Counted from the first letter of the stretch, positions 27,173 to 36,162 are shown. The stretch is 64,000 nt of DNA from Thermomonospora echinospora (GCF_900108175.1 NZ_FNVO01000002.1:187051-251050); one strand, 5' to 3'. The notes: generated from the letters alone by a model not told the origin. Numbers and translations are program-made.

Positions 27173-27655
27173 TCAGGACTGGTGCCGGGGCCCGCCCGCG
27201 GCCTCGGTCCCGTTCCCGGCGGCCGTGCTGTCACCGTTCCCCTGGCCGTTGTCCTCCTGGCCGTCGTTCTCCTCGGCGCGCAGCAGGAACTCGGTGCTGG
27301 GATTGCTGAGCACCAGCACCAGGGTGAGCACCGCCGCGGTGATCAGCGGCACCCCGTAGGCGTACTGCTCGCTCTGTAGCAGCGACCAAGACACCGGCAG
27401 CGCGAACAGCTGGGTCAGCACCACCGGGGCCCGGCTCCAGCGCTCGGCGGTCAGCAGCCCGCGGGCGACCGCCAGCATGCAGCAGCCGCCCAGCAGCGCC
27501 ATTCCGGTCACCGCCCAGGCGGTCACCGGGTCCAGCGGCTTGCCGACCAGGGTCTCCCAGGCGACGAACGCGCCGAAGCCGAGCGCGGCCAGCCCCTCGG
27601 CGCCTTCCAGGACGGCGGCGGCGGTCACGGTGAAGGGACGACGACGTTCTGACAC
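27173..27655 (-). CDS. Integral membrane protein of unknown function
   Basis: 160 residues with four predicted membrane spans (about 8-32, 42-66, 75-95, 100-118) and a hydrophilic, Asn/Gly/Glu-rich tail of about 35 residues. No family motif is recognised. It is convergent with the sigma factor gene, with 17 bp between stops. Confidence 0.75.
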   Translation of the reverse strand: MSERRRPFTVTAAAVLEGAEGLAALGFGAFVAWETLVGKPLDPVTAWAVTGMALLGGCCMLAVARGLLTAERWSRAPVVLTQLFALPVSWSLLQSEQYAYGVPLITAAVLTLVLVLSNPSTEFLLRAEENDGQEDNGQGNGDSTAAGNGTEAAGGPRHQS

Positions 27656-27762
27656 ACTCGGAACCCTACTCGCCCCGCACGTCCGTCACGTCCGGTACCG
27701 GGCCACACCCGGGCGATCACCTTTGTCCGGAAACCGTCCCTACGGTGGGTAACCTTGGCGCC

Positions 27763-28689
27763 GTGCGAGCCATGCTGATCGCCAACCCCAAGGCGACCTC
27801 CACCTCCCGCCGGGTCCGCGACCTCCTCGTCCGCGCCTTCTCCGGCGATCTGGACCTGGAACTCGCCGAGACCGCGCACCGCGGCCACGCCACCGAGCTG
27901 GCGCGCCGGGCCGCCGAGGACAAGTACGACGTGGTCCTCGCGCTCGGCGGCGACGGGACGGTCAACGAGGCGATCAACGGGCTGCTGGCCGGCGGTCCCG
28001 CGCCCACGCTGCCCGCGCTGGCGGTGCTGCCGATCGGCAGCACCAACGTGTTCGCCCGCGCGCTGGGACTGCCGGGCGAGCCGATCGGCGCGACCCGGCT
28101 GGTGCTGGACGCCCTGCGCGCCGGACGGCACCGCTGGGTCGGCCTCGGGCTCGCCGACGACCGCTACTTCACCTTCTGCGCGGGGGTGGGGCTGGACGCC
28201 GAGGTGATCCGCGAAGTGGAGGAGCGGCGCGACGCCGGCGCCAGGTCCAATCCGCTGCTGTACGTGCGGACGGCGTTGCACCGGTTCTTCGCCGGCACCG
28301 ACAGACGCAGTCCGGCGCTCACCGTGGAACGGCCGGGACATCCGCCGATCGAAGGGGTGTTCCTTTCCTTCGTGCTGAATACCGCGCCGTGGACTTATAT
28401 CGCCGGCCATCCGGTGAATCCGAGTCCCCGCGCGCACTTCGGCGCCGGGCTCGATCTGTTCGGGATCCGCTCTCTCGGCGTCGCACCGGTGCTGGCGGCG
28501 GTGGCCGGGATGCTGCTGCCCAACGGCCGTCCGGTGACCGGCCCGCACGTGGTGAACGTCCATGATGCGAGCGAGATCACGTTGCGCGCGGACCGTCCCA
28601 TGGCCTTTCAGCTGGACGGCGACTACCTCGGAGAACGCCGTCAGGTCACGTTCCGGTCCGTGCCGAGGGCGATACGCATCGTTATCTGA
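27763..28689 (+). CDS. Diacylglycerol/sphingosine kinase-like lipid kinase
   Basis: 308 residues from GTG 27763, with an ATG three codons later as the alternative. The nucleotide loop 'LALGGDGTVNEAINGL' (GGDGT) and 'LPIGSTNVFARALGL' define the DAGK catalytic family. The C-terminal beta domain ends 'FQLDGDYLGERRQVTFRSVP'. It probably phosphorylates diacylglycerol or a related membrane lipid. It lies upstream of whiB, separated by a 291-bp regulatory region. Confidence 0.9.
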   Translation: MRAMLIANPKATSTSRRVRDLLVRAFSGDLDLELAETAHRGHATELARRAAEDKYDVVLALGGDGTVNEAINGLLAGGPAPTLPALAVLPIGSTNVFARALGLPGEPIGATRLVLDALRAGRHRWVGLGLADDRYFTFCAGVGLDAEVIREVEERRDAGARSNPLLYVRTALHRFFAGTDRRSPALTVERPGHPPIEGVFLSFVLNTAPWTYIAGHPVNPSPRAHFGAGLDLFGIRSLGVAPVLAAVAGMLLPNGRPVTGPHVVNVHDASEITLRADRPMAFQLDGDYLGERRQVTFRSVPRAIRIVI

Positions 28690-28764
28690 GGTCACTCCGG
28701 TAAGCCGTGTTAACGGGAAAGTCACACGTCTGACCCGTCGATGTGACACATACGACAGCCCATA

Positions 28765-28786
28765 CTTTGAGAAACGTTTCTCAAAG
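28765..28786. promoter_or_regulatory. 22-bp perfect palindrome upstream of whiB
   Basis: CTTTGAGAAACGTTTCTCAAAG is described here by its half site CTTTGAGAAAC, repeated exactly in inverted form around a central CG. The AAACGTTT centre is typical of LacI-family operators. It follows a possible -10 (TACTTT, 28763-28768) and lies 195 bp before the whiB start. No LacI gene is in the window. Confidence 0.6.
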
Positions 28787-28925
28787 GTCTTGCGTGCTCC
28801 GGCGACCCCCTGACACGCTCAAAGTGCGCCAGCCGACATCGGGCCAGCTCAGCCAGCCTCATGATCGAAAGCGCGTGACACAAACCTCCCCGGGACCACG
28901 ACCCCGGCCCGGGTCGTTCGCGACA

Positions 28926-28941
28926 TGTGAAACAGTTCACA
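28926..28941. promoter_or_regulatory. Consensus CRP/FNR-type site before whiB
   Basis: TGTGA-AACAGT-TCACA matches the CRP consensus TGTGA-N6-TCACA at all ten specified positions, 39 bp before the whiB ATG. In M. tuberculosis, whiB1 transcription is known to be controlled by the cAMP receptor protein Rv3676 at sites of this form. A short hairpin (28943-28959) follows. Confidence 0.7.
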
Positions 28942-28980
28942 AGTGGAGTCACCCTCCACACTGACGAAGGAGTGGACCGC

Positions 28981-29232
28981 ATGGACTGGCGCCACATCGC
29001 CGCCTGCCGTGACGTGGACCCCGAGCTGTTCTTCCCGATCGGGAACACCGGCCCGGCCCTGCTGCAGATCGAGGAGGCCAAGCAGGTCTGCCGCCGCTGC
29101 GAGGTCACCCAGGCATGCCTGCGCTGGGCGCTGGAGTCCGGCCAGGAGGCCGGCGTGTGGGGCGGCATGAGCGAGGACGAACGCCGCGCCCTCAAGCGCC
29201 GCAACGCCCGCGCCCGGGCCCGCGCGTACTGA
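28981..29232 (+). CDS. whiB1: WhiB family iron-sulfur transcription factor (WhiB1/WblE type)
   Basis: 83 residues from ATG 28981, with AAGGAG upstream. The four cluster cysteines are C9, C37, C40 and C46. 'GVWGG' at 58-62 is the turn that contacts SigA, and the Arg-rich tail 'RRALKRRNARARARAY' binds DNA. WhiB1/WblE carries a nitric-oxide-sensitive [4Fe-4S] cluster and is essential in mycobacteria. Assignment to this class rests on size, C9 spacing and the pdtaS neighbour, the same pair as Rv3219/Rv3220c. Confidence 0.92.
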   Translation: MDWRHIAACRDVDPELFFPIGNTGPALLQIEEAKQVCRRCEVTQACLRWALESGQEAGVWGGMSEDERRALKRRNARARARAY

Positions 29233-29543
29233 CCGTCGCGGCTCCGCCGCGACGGCGACCGGGTCCGGCAAACGCGCGGTCTTCCCGCCGTTCTCCGGCT
29301 CGTCCGTTTCTCGCGACCTTGAAAGCCTCCCCGGGCCGGACCGCGCGGGCCCGCTCGCGACGCCTTCGGCCCTTTCGCCCGGATCCGCCGGGTGACCTGA
29401 GCACCCAGGTCCGGATCCCAGCGCACCAGAGGCCCGTGGGAGTGATGGCATAGGAGACCTCGCCGCATGAACCAGGCGGAGATCGAGGCCGCACGAGCTC
29501 GCTCGTGCGGCCTCTTCGCTTTCCCCGTCCCCCGGTGCGGGGG
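29233..29543. other. Intergenic region between whiB and pdtaS
   Basis: These 311 bases between converging genes hold one clear feature, the terminator at 29485-29514. A minimal frame ATG-GCA-TAG followed by a 26-codon frame from ATG 29467 through the hairpin to TAG 29547 is visible, but nothing supports it as a gene. Confidence 0.5.
29485..29514. terminator. Bidirectional terminator between whiB and pdtaS
   Basis: A perfect 13-bp stem (29485-29497 with 29502-29514) and a 4-base loop, followed on the plus strand by TTCGCTTT. It can serve both converging genes. Confidence 0.8.
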
Positions 29544-31055
29544 CTAGCCGTGGTCGGCGGGGCGCTGCGGGGCGGTCAGCGGGATGTTGACGACGACCTC
29601 GGTGCCGCCGCCCGGGCGGGCGCGGAACTCCAGATGGCCGCCCAGCTCGCCGACGATCAGGGTGCGGACGATCTGCAGGCCCAGGCTGGTGGTGTCCTCC
29701 AGGTCGAAGTCGGGGGGCAGGCCCACACCGTCGTCGGAGACGACCACCTCCAGGTGCGCGGGACCGATCTCCTCCCGGGTGGCCCGGACCTCCAGTTCGC
29801 CGTAGCGGTGCGGAAGGCCGTGCTGCAGGGCGTTCTGCAGCAGTTCAGTGAGGACCATCGCCAGCGGGGTGGCGATCTGGGCGGGCAGCACGCCGAAGGC
29901 GCCGGTGCGCTTGGGGACGACCTGGGTCTCGGGGGCGGAGACCTCGCCGGCCATGGTGATGACGCGGTCGGCGATGTCGTCGAAGTCGATCAGCTCGTCC
30001 GGGGTGTGCGACAGGGTCTCGTGGACGATGGCGATGGAGCCGACCCGGCGCACCGCCTCATCCAGCGCCGCCCGCCCCTCGGGGACCCGCAGCCGCCGGG
30101 CCTGCAAGCGCAGCAGGGCGGCCACGGTCTGCAGGTTGTTCTTGACCCGGTGGTGGATCTCCCGGATGGTGGCGTCCTTGGTCATCAGCTCGCGGTCGCG
30201 CCAGCGCAGCTCGGTGACGTCGCGGACCAGCACGACGGCCCCGATGCGGGTGCCGGAGACCACCAGCGGGATGGTGCGCAGCTGCACCACCGACCCGTGC
30301 GCCTCGATCTCCGCCTCGCGGGCCGTGGCGCCGCTCAGCACCCGGGTCAGCGACTCCTCCATCGGCTCGCCGGTGTCCACCAGCCGCTGCGTCACCTCGC
30401 CCAGCGGCTCACCGGCCAGGTCGGCGGCCATGCCCAGGCGGCGGAAGGCGGACTGGGCGTTCGGGCTGGCGTAGGTGACCCGGCCCGCCTTGTCCAGGCG
30501 CAGCAGCCCGTCCCCGACGCGGGGCGAGCGCAGCAGGTTGGGCTCCCCACCGGGGTCGGGGAACCGGCCCTCGGCGATCATCTGGGCCAGATCGCTGGCG
30601 CTCTGCAGATAGGTCAGCTCCAGCCGGCTGGGGGTGCGCGCGGAGCTGAGGTTGGTGCTGCGCTGGATCACCCCGAGGATCTTGTCGCCGCGGCGGATCG
30701 GAATGGACTCCTCGCGCACCGGGATGCCGCTGCCCCACTCGGGGTCGCCCTCCCGGACGATGCGGCGCTCACGCCAGGCCACGTCGATCAGCCCGCGCCG
30801 GCCCGTCCGCACCACCATGCCGACCAGGTCCTCGGGGTAGGCGGTCGGGCCGGTGGTGGGCCGCATCTGGGCCAGGCAGATCCAACCCGGCACCTGGGCG
30901 CCGGGGACCGCGCCGCGCTCGGGGACCCACAGCACCAGATCGGCGAACGACAGGTCCGCCAGTAGCTGCCAGTCCGAGACCAGCGCGTGCAGCCACTCCA
31001 AATCGGCGGTGTCCAGATCTGTCCGGGTCCGCACTAGATCAGACAAAGAAGGCAC
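29544..31055 (-). CDS. pdtaS: PdtaS-type sensor histidine kinase
   Basis: 503 residues, soluble. An N-terminal GAF domain (about 1-150), a PAS domain (about 180-290, 'LLRLDKAGRVTYASPNAQSAFRRLG'), then a HisKA_2 dimerisation domain with the phosphorylated histidine in 'REIHHRVKNNLQTVAALLRL', and a GHKL ATPase with 'LTELLQNALQHG' and 'DDGVGLPPDF'. The mycobacterial PdtaS phosphorylates PdtaR, an ANTAR RNA-binding antiterminator. PdtaR is not in this window, and it is usually encoded at a distance. It is convergent with whiB, as in M. tuberculosis. Confidence 0.93.
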   Translation of the reverse strand: MPSLSDLVRTRTDLDTADLEWLHALVSDWQLLADLSFADLVLWVPERGAVPGAQVPGWICLAQMRPTTGPTAYPEDLVGMVVRTGRRGLIDVAWRERRIVREGDPEWGSGIPVREESIPIRRGDKILGVIQRSTNLSSARTPSRLELTYLQSASDLAQMIAEGRFPDPGGEPNLLRSPRVGDGLLRLDKAGRVTYASPNAQSAFRRLGMAADLAGEPLGEVTQRLVDTGEPMEESLTRVLSGATAREAEIEAHGSVVQLRTIPLVVSGTRIGAVVLVRDVTELRWRDRELMTKDATIREIHHRVKNNLQTVAALLRLQARRLRVPEGRAALDEAVRRVGSIAIVHETLSHTPDELIDFDDIADRVITMAGEVSAPETQVVPKRTGAFGVLPAQIATPLAMVLTELLQNALQHGLPHRYGELEVRATREEIGPAHLEVVVSDDGVGLPPDFDLEDTTSLGLQIVRTLIVGELGGHLEFRARPGGGTEVVVNIPLTAPQRPADHG

Positions 31056-31141
31056 CCGACCATCATTGCAGGCCGTGTGTACTGGGAGAACGCCCCGGCA
31101 GAGGTGACGGGCGGCACGGCCTGCGGGCGAAGGGAGAACAC

Positions 31142-32302
31142 GTGAGGGATCCGCTGGCGCGGCTGCGCGAGGCCACGGAACGGCGGGACACGGCCGGGCT
31201 GCGGCGCAGGTTGCGGCCCCGCAGCGAGGACCACGACGGGCTCATCGACTTGGCCTCCAACGACTATCTGGGGCTGTCGCGCGACCCCCGGCTGGTCGAG
31301 GGGGCGGTCCGGGCGGTCCGCGAGTGGGGCACCGGGTCCACCGGGTCCCGGCTGGTCACCGGCACCACGCGGCTGCACCGGGAGCTGGACCAGCGGCTGG
31401 CGGCCTTCACCGGGACGCCCGCCGGGCTGGTGTTCTCCTCGGGCTTCCTGGCCAACCTGGGCGCGGTCACCGCGCTGTCGGGGCCGGGCGCGCTGGTGGT
31501 GTCCGACCAGGTCAACCACGCCTCGATCGTGGACGCCTGCCGGCTGTCGCGGTCCCGGGTGGTGATCGCGCCGCACCGGGACGTGGCGGCGGTGCAGCGG
31601 GCGCTGGCCGACCGGGACGAGGAACGGGCGCTGGTGGTCACCGACGCGGTGTTCTCCGTCGACGGCGACCTGGCCCCGCTGCGCGAGCTGCACCAGGTGG
31701 CCCGGCGGCACGGGGCGCTGCTGGTGATCGACGAGGCGCACGCGCTCGGCGTCGTCGGCCCGCACGGGCGGGGCGCCGCGCACGAGGCCGGGCTGGCCGC
31801 CGAACCGGACGTGGTGCTGACGCTGACGCTGTCGAAGTCGCTGGCCTCGCAGGGCGGCGCGGTGCTGGGCGCCCCCGAGGTGATCGAGACGCTGGTGGAC
31901 ACCGGCCGCTCGTTCATCTTCGACACCGGGCTGGCGCCGGCCGCCGTGGGCGCCGCGCTGGCCGCCCTGGACGTGCTGGCCGCCGAGCCGGAGCTGCCGG
32001 CCCGGGCCCGGGACCGGGCGCAGCGGATCCGGCTGCTGGCCGAGGGGCTGGGCTTCGAGACGACCGGGCCGCAGGGCCCGGCCGCCGCGGTGGTCCCGGT
32101 GGTGCTGGGCGATCCGCACGCCGCCGTACGGGCCGCGGAGATCTGCGCCGAGCACGGCGCCAGGGTCGGCTGCTTCCGGCCGCCGTCGGTGCCCCCCGGA
32201 CGCGCCTGCCTGCGGCTGACCGCTCGCGCCTCCCTCACCGAGGCGGAACTCACAGTCCTGGAGGGGGCGCTGCAGAAGGTGAGGGCGGAGACCGGCCCGT
32301 AG
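31142..32302 (+). CDS. bioF: 8-amino-7-oxononanoate synthase
   Basis: 386 residues from GTG 31142 with GAAGGGAG upstream. Alpha-oxoamine synthase motifs: 'ASNDYLGLSRDPRLV', 'GTGSTGSRLVTGTTRLHREL', 'VIDEAHALGVVGPHGRG' and the PLP lysine in 'LTLSKSLASQGGAVLG'. It condenses pimeloyl-ACP or pimeloyl-CoA with alanine in biotin synthesis. It lies about 0.9 kb from bioB-bioD, which point the other way. bioA and pimelate-forming genes are not in the window. Confidence 0.93.
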   Translation: MRDPLARLREATERRDTAGLRRRLRPRSEDHDGLIDLASNDYLGLSRDPRLVEGAVRAVREWGTGSTGSRLVTGTTRLHRELDQRLAAFTGTPAGLVFSSGFLANLGAVTALSGPGALVVSDQVNHASIVDACRLSRSRVVIAPHRDVAAVQRALADRDEERALVVTDAVFSVDGDLAPLRELHQVARRHGALLVIDEAHALGVVGPHGRGAAHEAGLAAEPDVVLTLTLSKSLASQGGAVLGAPEVIETLVDTGRSFIFDTGLAPAAVGAALAALDVLAAEPELPARARDRAQRIRLLAEGLGFETTGPQGPAAAVVPVVLGDPHAAVRAAEICAEHGARVGCFRPPSVPPGRACLRLTARASLTEAELTVLEGALQKVRAETGP

Positions 32303-32400
32303 TCTGCACGCGTAACATCGGGGCCAACCGACGGTGAACCTGAGGAGACGCGTGACGGTGTGCGGCCCGTGTGTGCCGCCCTGCGAGCGGAGCGAGGCGC

Positions 32401-33156
32401 ATGAGCATTGAACGGGTCCCCTTGCGCGGCCTCGGGCCGTCCGTCGGCGCGCCCCGCATCCCCAAGTACTACAAGCTCAAGGAACTGCTGGTCGAGCTGA
32501 CCCAGTCGCTACCGGCCGGCAGCCCGCTGCCGCCGGAGCGGACGCTGGCCGAGCGCTACGAGACCTCCCGCACCACCGTGCGGCAGGCGCTGGCCGAGCT
32601 GGTCGTGGAGGGGCGGCTGCAGCGCATCCAGGGCAAGGGCACCTTCGTGGCCAAGCCCAAGGTGGCCCAGGAGCTGCAGCTGACCAGCTACACCGAGGAC
32701 ATGAAGCACCACGGTCTGCACCCGGAGACCAAGATCCTCGACATCGGCTACGCCAGCGCCGACGAGCGGCTGGCCCGGCTGCTGGGGATCCGGCCGGGCG
32801 GGCGGGTGCTGCGCATTCACCGGCTGCGGCTGGCCGACGGGGAGCCGATGTCGATCGACACCTCGCACCTGCCGGCCCGTCGCTTCCCTGGCCTGCGCCG
32901 CGAGCTGCCCCGGCACCGGTCCCTGTACGAGACGCTCGGCACCGCCTACGACGTGCACCTGGCCGAGGCCGAGGAGACCATAGAGACCGTCCTGGCCACC
33001 CCGCACGACGCCCAGCTGCTCGGGGTGGACGTGGGCCTGCCCATGCTGCTGCTGTCCCGGCACGCCTTCGACACCGCCGGCCACCCGGTCGAGTGGGCCC
33101 AGTCCCTGTACCGGGGCGACCGCTACAAGTTCCTGACCCGCCTGCGCAGAAGCTGA
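32401..33156 (+). CDS. GntR family regulator, HutC/DasR-like (UTRA domain)
   Basis: 251 residues from ATG 32401 with GGAGCGAGG upstream. The GntR winged helix is at about 20-90 ('[20 protein letters not shown]', '[13 protein letters not shown]'). The UTRA effector domain follows and ends '[16 protein letters not shown]', a close match to the C-terminus of DasR, the N-acetylglucosamine regulator of Streptomyces. It probably senses a phosphorylated amino sugar. No dasABC-like operon or dre site was recognised nearby. It sits 98 bp downstream of bioF, but a role in biotin control is not indicated. Confidence 0.85.
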   Translation: MSIERVPLRGLGPSVGAPRIPKYYKLKELLVELTQSLPAGSPLPPERTLAERYETSRTTVRQALAELVVEGRLQRIQGKGTFVAKPKVAQELQLTSYTEDMKHHGLHPETKILDIGYASADERLARLLGIRPGGRVLRIHRLRLADGEPMSIDTSHLPARRFPGLRRELPRHRSLYETLGTAYDVHLAEAEETIETVLATPHDAQLLGVDVGLPMLLLSRHAFDTAGHPVEWAQSLYRGDRYKFLTRLRRS

Positions 33157-33162
33157 GCGGGC

Positions 33163-33182
33163 GGCCCCGCCGCGGCGGGGCC
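33163..33182. terminator. GC palindrome between converging gntR and bioB
   Basis: A 20-bp perfect palindrome (ten bases each side of 33172/33173) lies between the two stops and probably ends both transcripts. Confidence 0.65.
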
Positions 33183-33190
33183 CGCCGCCG

Positions 33191-34186
33191 TCACAGCGTC
33201 TGGGAGAGGGCCTTGATCGGCATCTGGAGCTCGGAGAGCAGGTCCAGGTCCTGCTCGGCCGGGCGGCCCAGGGTGGTCAGGTAGTTGCCGACGATGATGG
33301 CGTTGATCCCGCCGAGCATGCCCGAGCGGGTGCCCAGGTCGCCCAGGGTCAGCTCGCGGCCACCGGCGTAGCGCAGGATGGTGCGCGGCAGCGCCAGCCG
33401 GAACGTGCCGATGGTTTTGAGGGCCTCGGCGCCCTCCACCAGCCCGAACCGCTCGAACGGGGTGCCGGGACGGGGGGTCAGGAAGTTCAGCGGGACCTCG
33501 TCGGGCTCCAGTTCGGCGAGCTGGCCGGCGAACTCGGCGCGCTGCTCGACCGTCTCGCCCATGCCGATGATGCCGCCGCAGCACAGCTCCATCCCCGCCT
33601 CCTTGACCATCAGGCAGGTGTCCCAGCGCTCCTGCCAGGAGTGCGTGGTGACCACGTTGGAGAAGTGCGAGCGGGCGGTCTCCAGGTTGTGGTTGTAGCG
33701 GTGCACGCCCATCGCCACCAGCTCGTCGGTCTGCTCCTGGGTGAGCATGCCGAGCGAGCAGGCGATGTTGATCTCAACGGCGTCGTTGATGGCCTTGATG
33801 CCCTCGCGGACCTGCGACATCAACCGCTCGTCCGGGCCGCGCACCGCCGCCACGATGCAGAACTCGGTGGCGCCGGTCTTGGCGGTCTCCTTGGCGGCCT
33901 CGACCAGTTCGGGGATGTTCAGCCACACCGCGCGCACCGGGGAGGTGAACTGGCCGGACTGCGAGCAGAAGTGGCAGTCCTCCGGGCATCCGCCGGTCTT
34001 CAGCGACACGATGCCCTCGACCTCGACCTCCGGGCCGCACCAGCGCATACGTACCTCGTGGGCCAGCTCCAGCAGGTCCTCCAGCCGGTCGTCGGGCAGA
34101 GTCAGACACTGCAGGGCCTGCTCGGCGTTCAGCCCCTTGCCCTCCTGGAGCACCTGGCGGCGGGCCACCTCGAGGATGTCGGTCAC
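33191..34186 (-). CDS. bioB: Biotin synthase
   Basis: 331 residues from GTG 34186, with AAGGAG five bases upstream. The radical-SAM cysteines are C67, C71 and C74 in '[12 protein letters not shown]'. '[10 protein letters not shown]', '[14 protein letters not shown]' and '[11 protein letters not shown]' carry further ligands. It inserts sulfur into dethiobiotin using a [4Fe-4S] and an auxiliary cluster. It lies ten bases after bioD and so is cotranscribed with it. A BsaP-like gene, needed for BioB function in mycobacteria, is 1.7 kb away. Confidence 0.96.
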   Translation of the reverse strand: MTDILEVARRQVLQEGKGLNAEQALQCLTLPDDRLEDLLELAHEVRMRWCGPEVEVEGIVSLKTGGCPEDCHFCSQSGQFTSPVRAVWLNIPELVEAAKETAKTGATEFCIVAAVRGPDERLMSQVREGIKAINDAVEINIACSLGMLTQEQTDELVAMGVHRYNHNLETARSHFSNVVTTHSWQERWDTCLMVKEAGMELCCGGIIGMGETVEQRAEFAGQLAELEPDEVPLNFLTPRPGTPFERFGLVEGAEALKTIGTFRLALPRTILRYAGGRELTLGDLGTRSGMLGGINAIIVGNYLTTLGRPAEQDLDLLSELQMPIKALSQTL

Positions 34187-34196
34187 ATCGTCTCCT

Positions 34197-34916
34197 TCAG
34201 TCGAGCGCATAGGTGTTACGGAACGTAGCAGCGTCGAAAGTGCCGCCCAGCGCCGGGGCCAGCCCCGCACGCGCCGCCAGCAGGAACTCTGCCGGGTCGA
34301 GCCCACCCGCCCCGGCCGGCAGCGCACCGGCCAGCGGCCGGGCCGAGATCGTCTCCAGATCGGTGATGTTGCTGCGCATGGCCAGGTCGGGCTCTTGCGG
34401 CCACTCCCCGATCACCACTCCGGCCAGCTGCACCCCGCGGTGCGCCATGGCCTCCAGCGTCAGCGCGGTGTGGTTGAGGGTGCCCAGGTCGGGCCGGGTG
34501 ACCACGACCACCGCGGCGTTGAGCCAACGGGCCAGGTCGGCGACGGTGGTGCCGTCGTCGTCGTAGCGCACCAGCAGGCCGCCGGCGCCCTCGACCAGCA
34601 CCAGCCGCCGGCCGTCGGCCAGCTCGCGGACGCGCTTGGCGGCGTCGGCCAGCCGCAGCGGGGGCACCCCGGCGCGCCGGGCCGCCGCCGCGGGCGACAG
34701 CGGGTCGGGGAAGCGGGCGAACTCGTGCAGGTCCTCGACCCCCGCCAGCCGCCGTACGTCGTCCAGATCGCCGGGCTCGTCCGGGCCCACCCCGGTCTGA
34801 CCGGGCTTGACCACCGCGACCGAGGCGCCCCGCGCCCGGGCTACCGTCGCCAGCGCGGCGGTGACGATCGTCTTGCCGACCCCGGTACACGTCCCGGTCA
34901 CCATGAGAACGCTCAC
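34197..34916 (-). CDS. bioD: Dethiobiotin synthetase
   Basis: 239 residues from GTG 34916. The P-loop is 'GTCTGVGKT' at residues 8-16. 'VVKPGQTG', '[13 protein letters not shown]' and '[12 protein letters not shown]' are standard BioD segments. It closes the ureido ring of dethiobiotin with ATP and CO2. It is the first gene of a bioD-bioB operon on the minus strand. Confidence 0.94.
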   Translation of the reverse strand: MSVLMVTGTCTGVGKTIVTAALATVARARGASVAVVKPGQTGVGPDEPGDLDDVRRLAGVEDLHEFARFPDPLSPAAAARRAGVPPLRLADAAKRVRELADGRRLVLVEGAGGLLVRYDDDGTTVADLARWLNAAVVVVTRPDLGTLNHTALTLEAMAHRGVQLAGVVIGEWPQEPDLAMRSNITDLETISARPLAGALPAGAGGLDPAEFLLAARAGLAPALGGTFDAATFRNTYALD

Positions 34917-35066
34917 GACCGGCAGGTTAGCGCGCACCCGCGAGCAGGACTTTCGCGGAATCCCACAGGGTTCTGCACGGGAGGTTTGTACCGATCGCGA
35001 CGGGAACCCGCCGCCGGGCCTCCACGTCCAAGGAAAATGGCAGGCCCATGCCTACGATCAGGGAGC

Positions 35067-35885
35067 ATGTTCCCGCGTGGCCTGGCGGCGCTGCTGCTCG
35101 GCGCCGGCGCCGTGACCGCCTGCGCGACGGGCGGCGACCCGGCACCGCCACCGGCTCCGATCCCCACCGCCCCACCCGGCACTTCCGCCCCACCGGTCCC
35201 CACTGTCTCACCAGGGCCCTCCGCGCCCGGCGGCCTGGTGCTGCGCTGGCGGCTCACCGGCGGGATCGCGGGGGTCGGCGGGCCGGGCGCCCTGCCGGAC
35301 TTCTCGCTGTACGGAGACGGTCGGGCACTGGTGCCGGCCGGCGGCTCACCGCTGGAGGTGCGCGAGTACCGGCTGACCGGTGACGCGCTGCGCCGGCTGC
35401 TGGACGGCGCCCGCACCGCCGGGCTCGACCGCGGCCGGACGGTGGAACGGCCCCGGATCGCCGACGCGTTCACGCTGGTGATCCGGTTCGGCTCGGCCCG
35501 GACCCGAATCGAGCATCCCGAGGAGGACGGCGACCCGGCCGTCCGGTTCTGGAAGCGCCTGGACCCGCGGGGATGGCCGCGGCAGGACCAGGCCGTCCCG
35601 CCGCGTCCGCACCGCTACACCCGCCTGGCGGTGCTCGCCGGTGAGGTGACCGGCGGCACCGGCGGGCCGGTGCGGCGATGGCCGTTGTCCCCGTTGGGCC
35701 GTGGCGAGCAGGCCGGCGGCGGCCTGTGCACGGTGCTGGACGGCGACGACGCCGCCACCGCTACCCGCCTCGGAAAGGCGGCGCCCGCCGGCACCCTGTG
35801 GCGCAGCGAGGGCAAGGTCTACTCGGTCCGCTGGCGTCCGCTGCTCCCGGACGAGTCCACCTGCCGGGACATGGCCGCGGGCTAG
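35067..35885 (+). CDS. Hypothetical proline-rich lipoprotein
   Basis: 272 residues from ATG 35067. A short signal peptide leads to a lipobox at C19 ('AVTAC'), followed by a Pro/Ala/Thr-rich linker to about residue 55 and a globular domain. That domain includes 'LRWRLTGGIAGVGGPGALPD' and 'FSLYGDGRALV', a pattern seen in secreted actinomycete proteins of unknown function. The ribosome site is weak and very close to the ATG. It is divergent from bioD and lies between bioD and the BsaP-like gene, probably unrelated to biotin. Confidence 0.75.
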   Translation: MFPRGLAALLLGAGAVTACATGGDPAPPPAPIPTAPPGTSAPPVPTVSPGPSAPGGLVLRWRLTGGIAGVGGPGALPDFSLYGDGRALVPAGGSPLEVREYRLTGDALRRLLDGARTAGLDRGRTVERPRIADAFTLVIRFGSARTRIEHPEEDGDPAVRFWKRLDPRGWPRQDQAVPPRPHRYTRLAVLAGEVTGGTGGPVRRWPLSPLGRGEQAGGGLCTVLDGDDAATATRLGKAAPAGTLWRSEGKVYSVRWRPLLPDESTCRDMAAG

Positions 35886-35934
35886 GCCCGCGACATCCCG
35901 GGGACCGGACGCCCCGTTCCGGACGTCCTCGGCG

Positions 35935-36126
35935 TCAGGCCGAGGTGAGGGTGCCGTGCTCGACGCAGCGGGCCGTCCAGCCCCGCGGCGTCACCTGCAC
36001 GACCATCCGGCGGGCACAGCGGGTGCAGTAGCGCGGCGGCTCCAGCTGCCGGGCGGCCCGGCAGCCCTCATGCCCGGTCCCGCCGTCCGGGGACGGCCCT
36101 CCGCAACGGTCACAGTAGGTCTCCAC
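35935..36126 (-). CDS. bsaP: BsaP-like biotin synthase auxiliary protein
   Basis: 63 residues with six cysteines: C5 and C8 ('YCDRCGG'), C22, C34 and C37 ('[13 protein letters not shown]'), and C54 in '[10 protein letters not shown]'. This matches, from memory, the small protein encoded after bioB in mycobacteria (Rv1590) described as BsaP, which supports the iron-sulfur chemistry of biotin synthase. Here it is not next to bioB but upstream of the biotin carrier gene, on the same strand, separated from bioB by bioD and a lipoprotein gene. A general zinc-ribbon protein is the alternative. Confidence 0.65.
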   Translation of the reverse strand: METYCDRCGGPSPDGGTGHEGCRAARQLEPPRYCTRCARRMVVQVTPRGWTARCVEHGTLTSA

Positions 36127-36162
36127 GGCCGGACCCGCGCTCCTCTCCCTGCCTGTCCCCGA

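Noticed and set aside
28742-28757. TGTGACACATACGACA as a second CRP site before whiB
   Set aside because: Only the left half matches; the right half (CGACA) agrees at three of five positions.
29467-29547. 26-codon frame running through the whiB/pdtaS terminator as a leader peptide
   Set aside because: The frame exists only because the terminator has no stops; no downstream plus-strand gene would be regulated by it.
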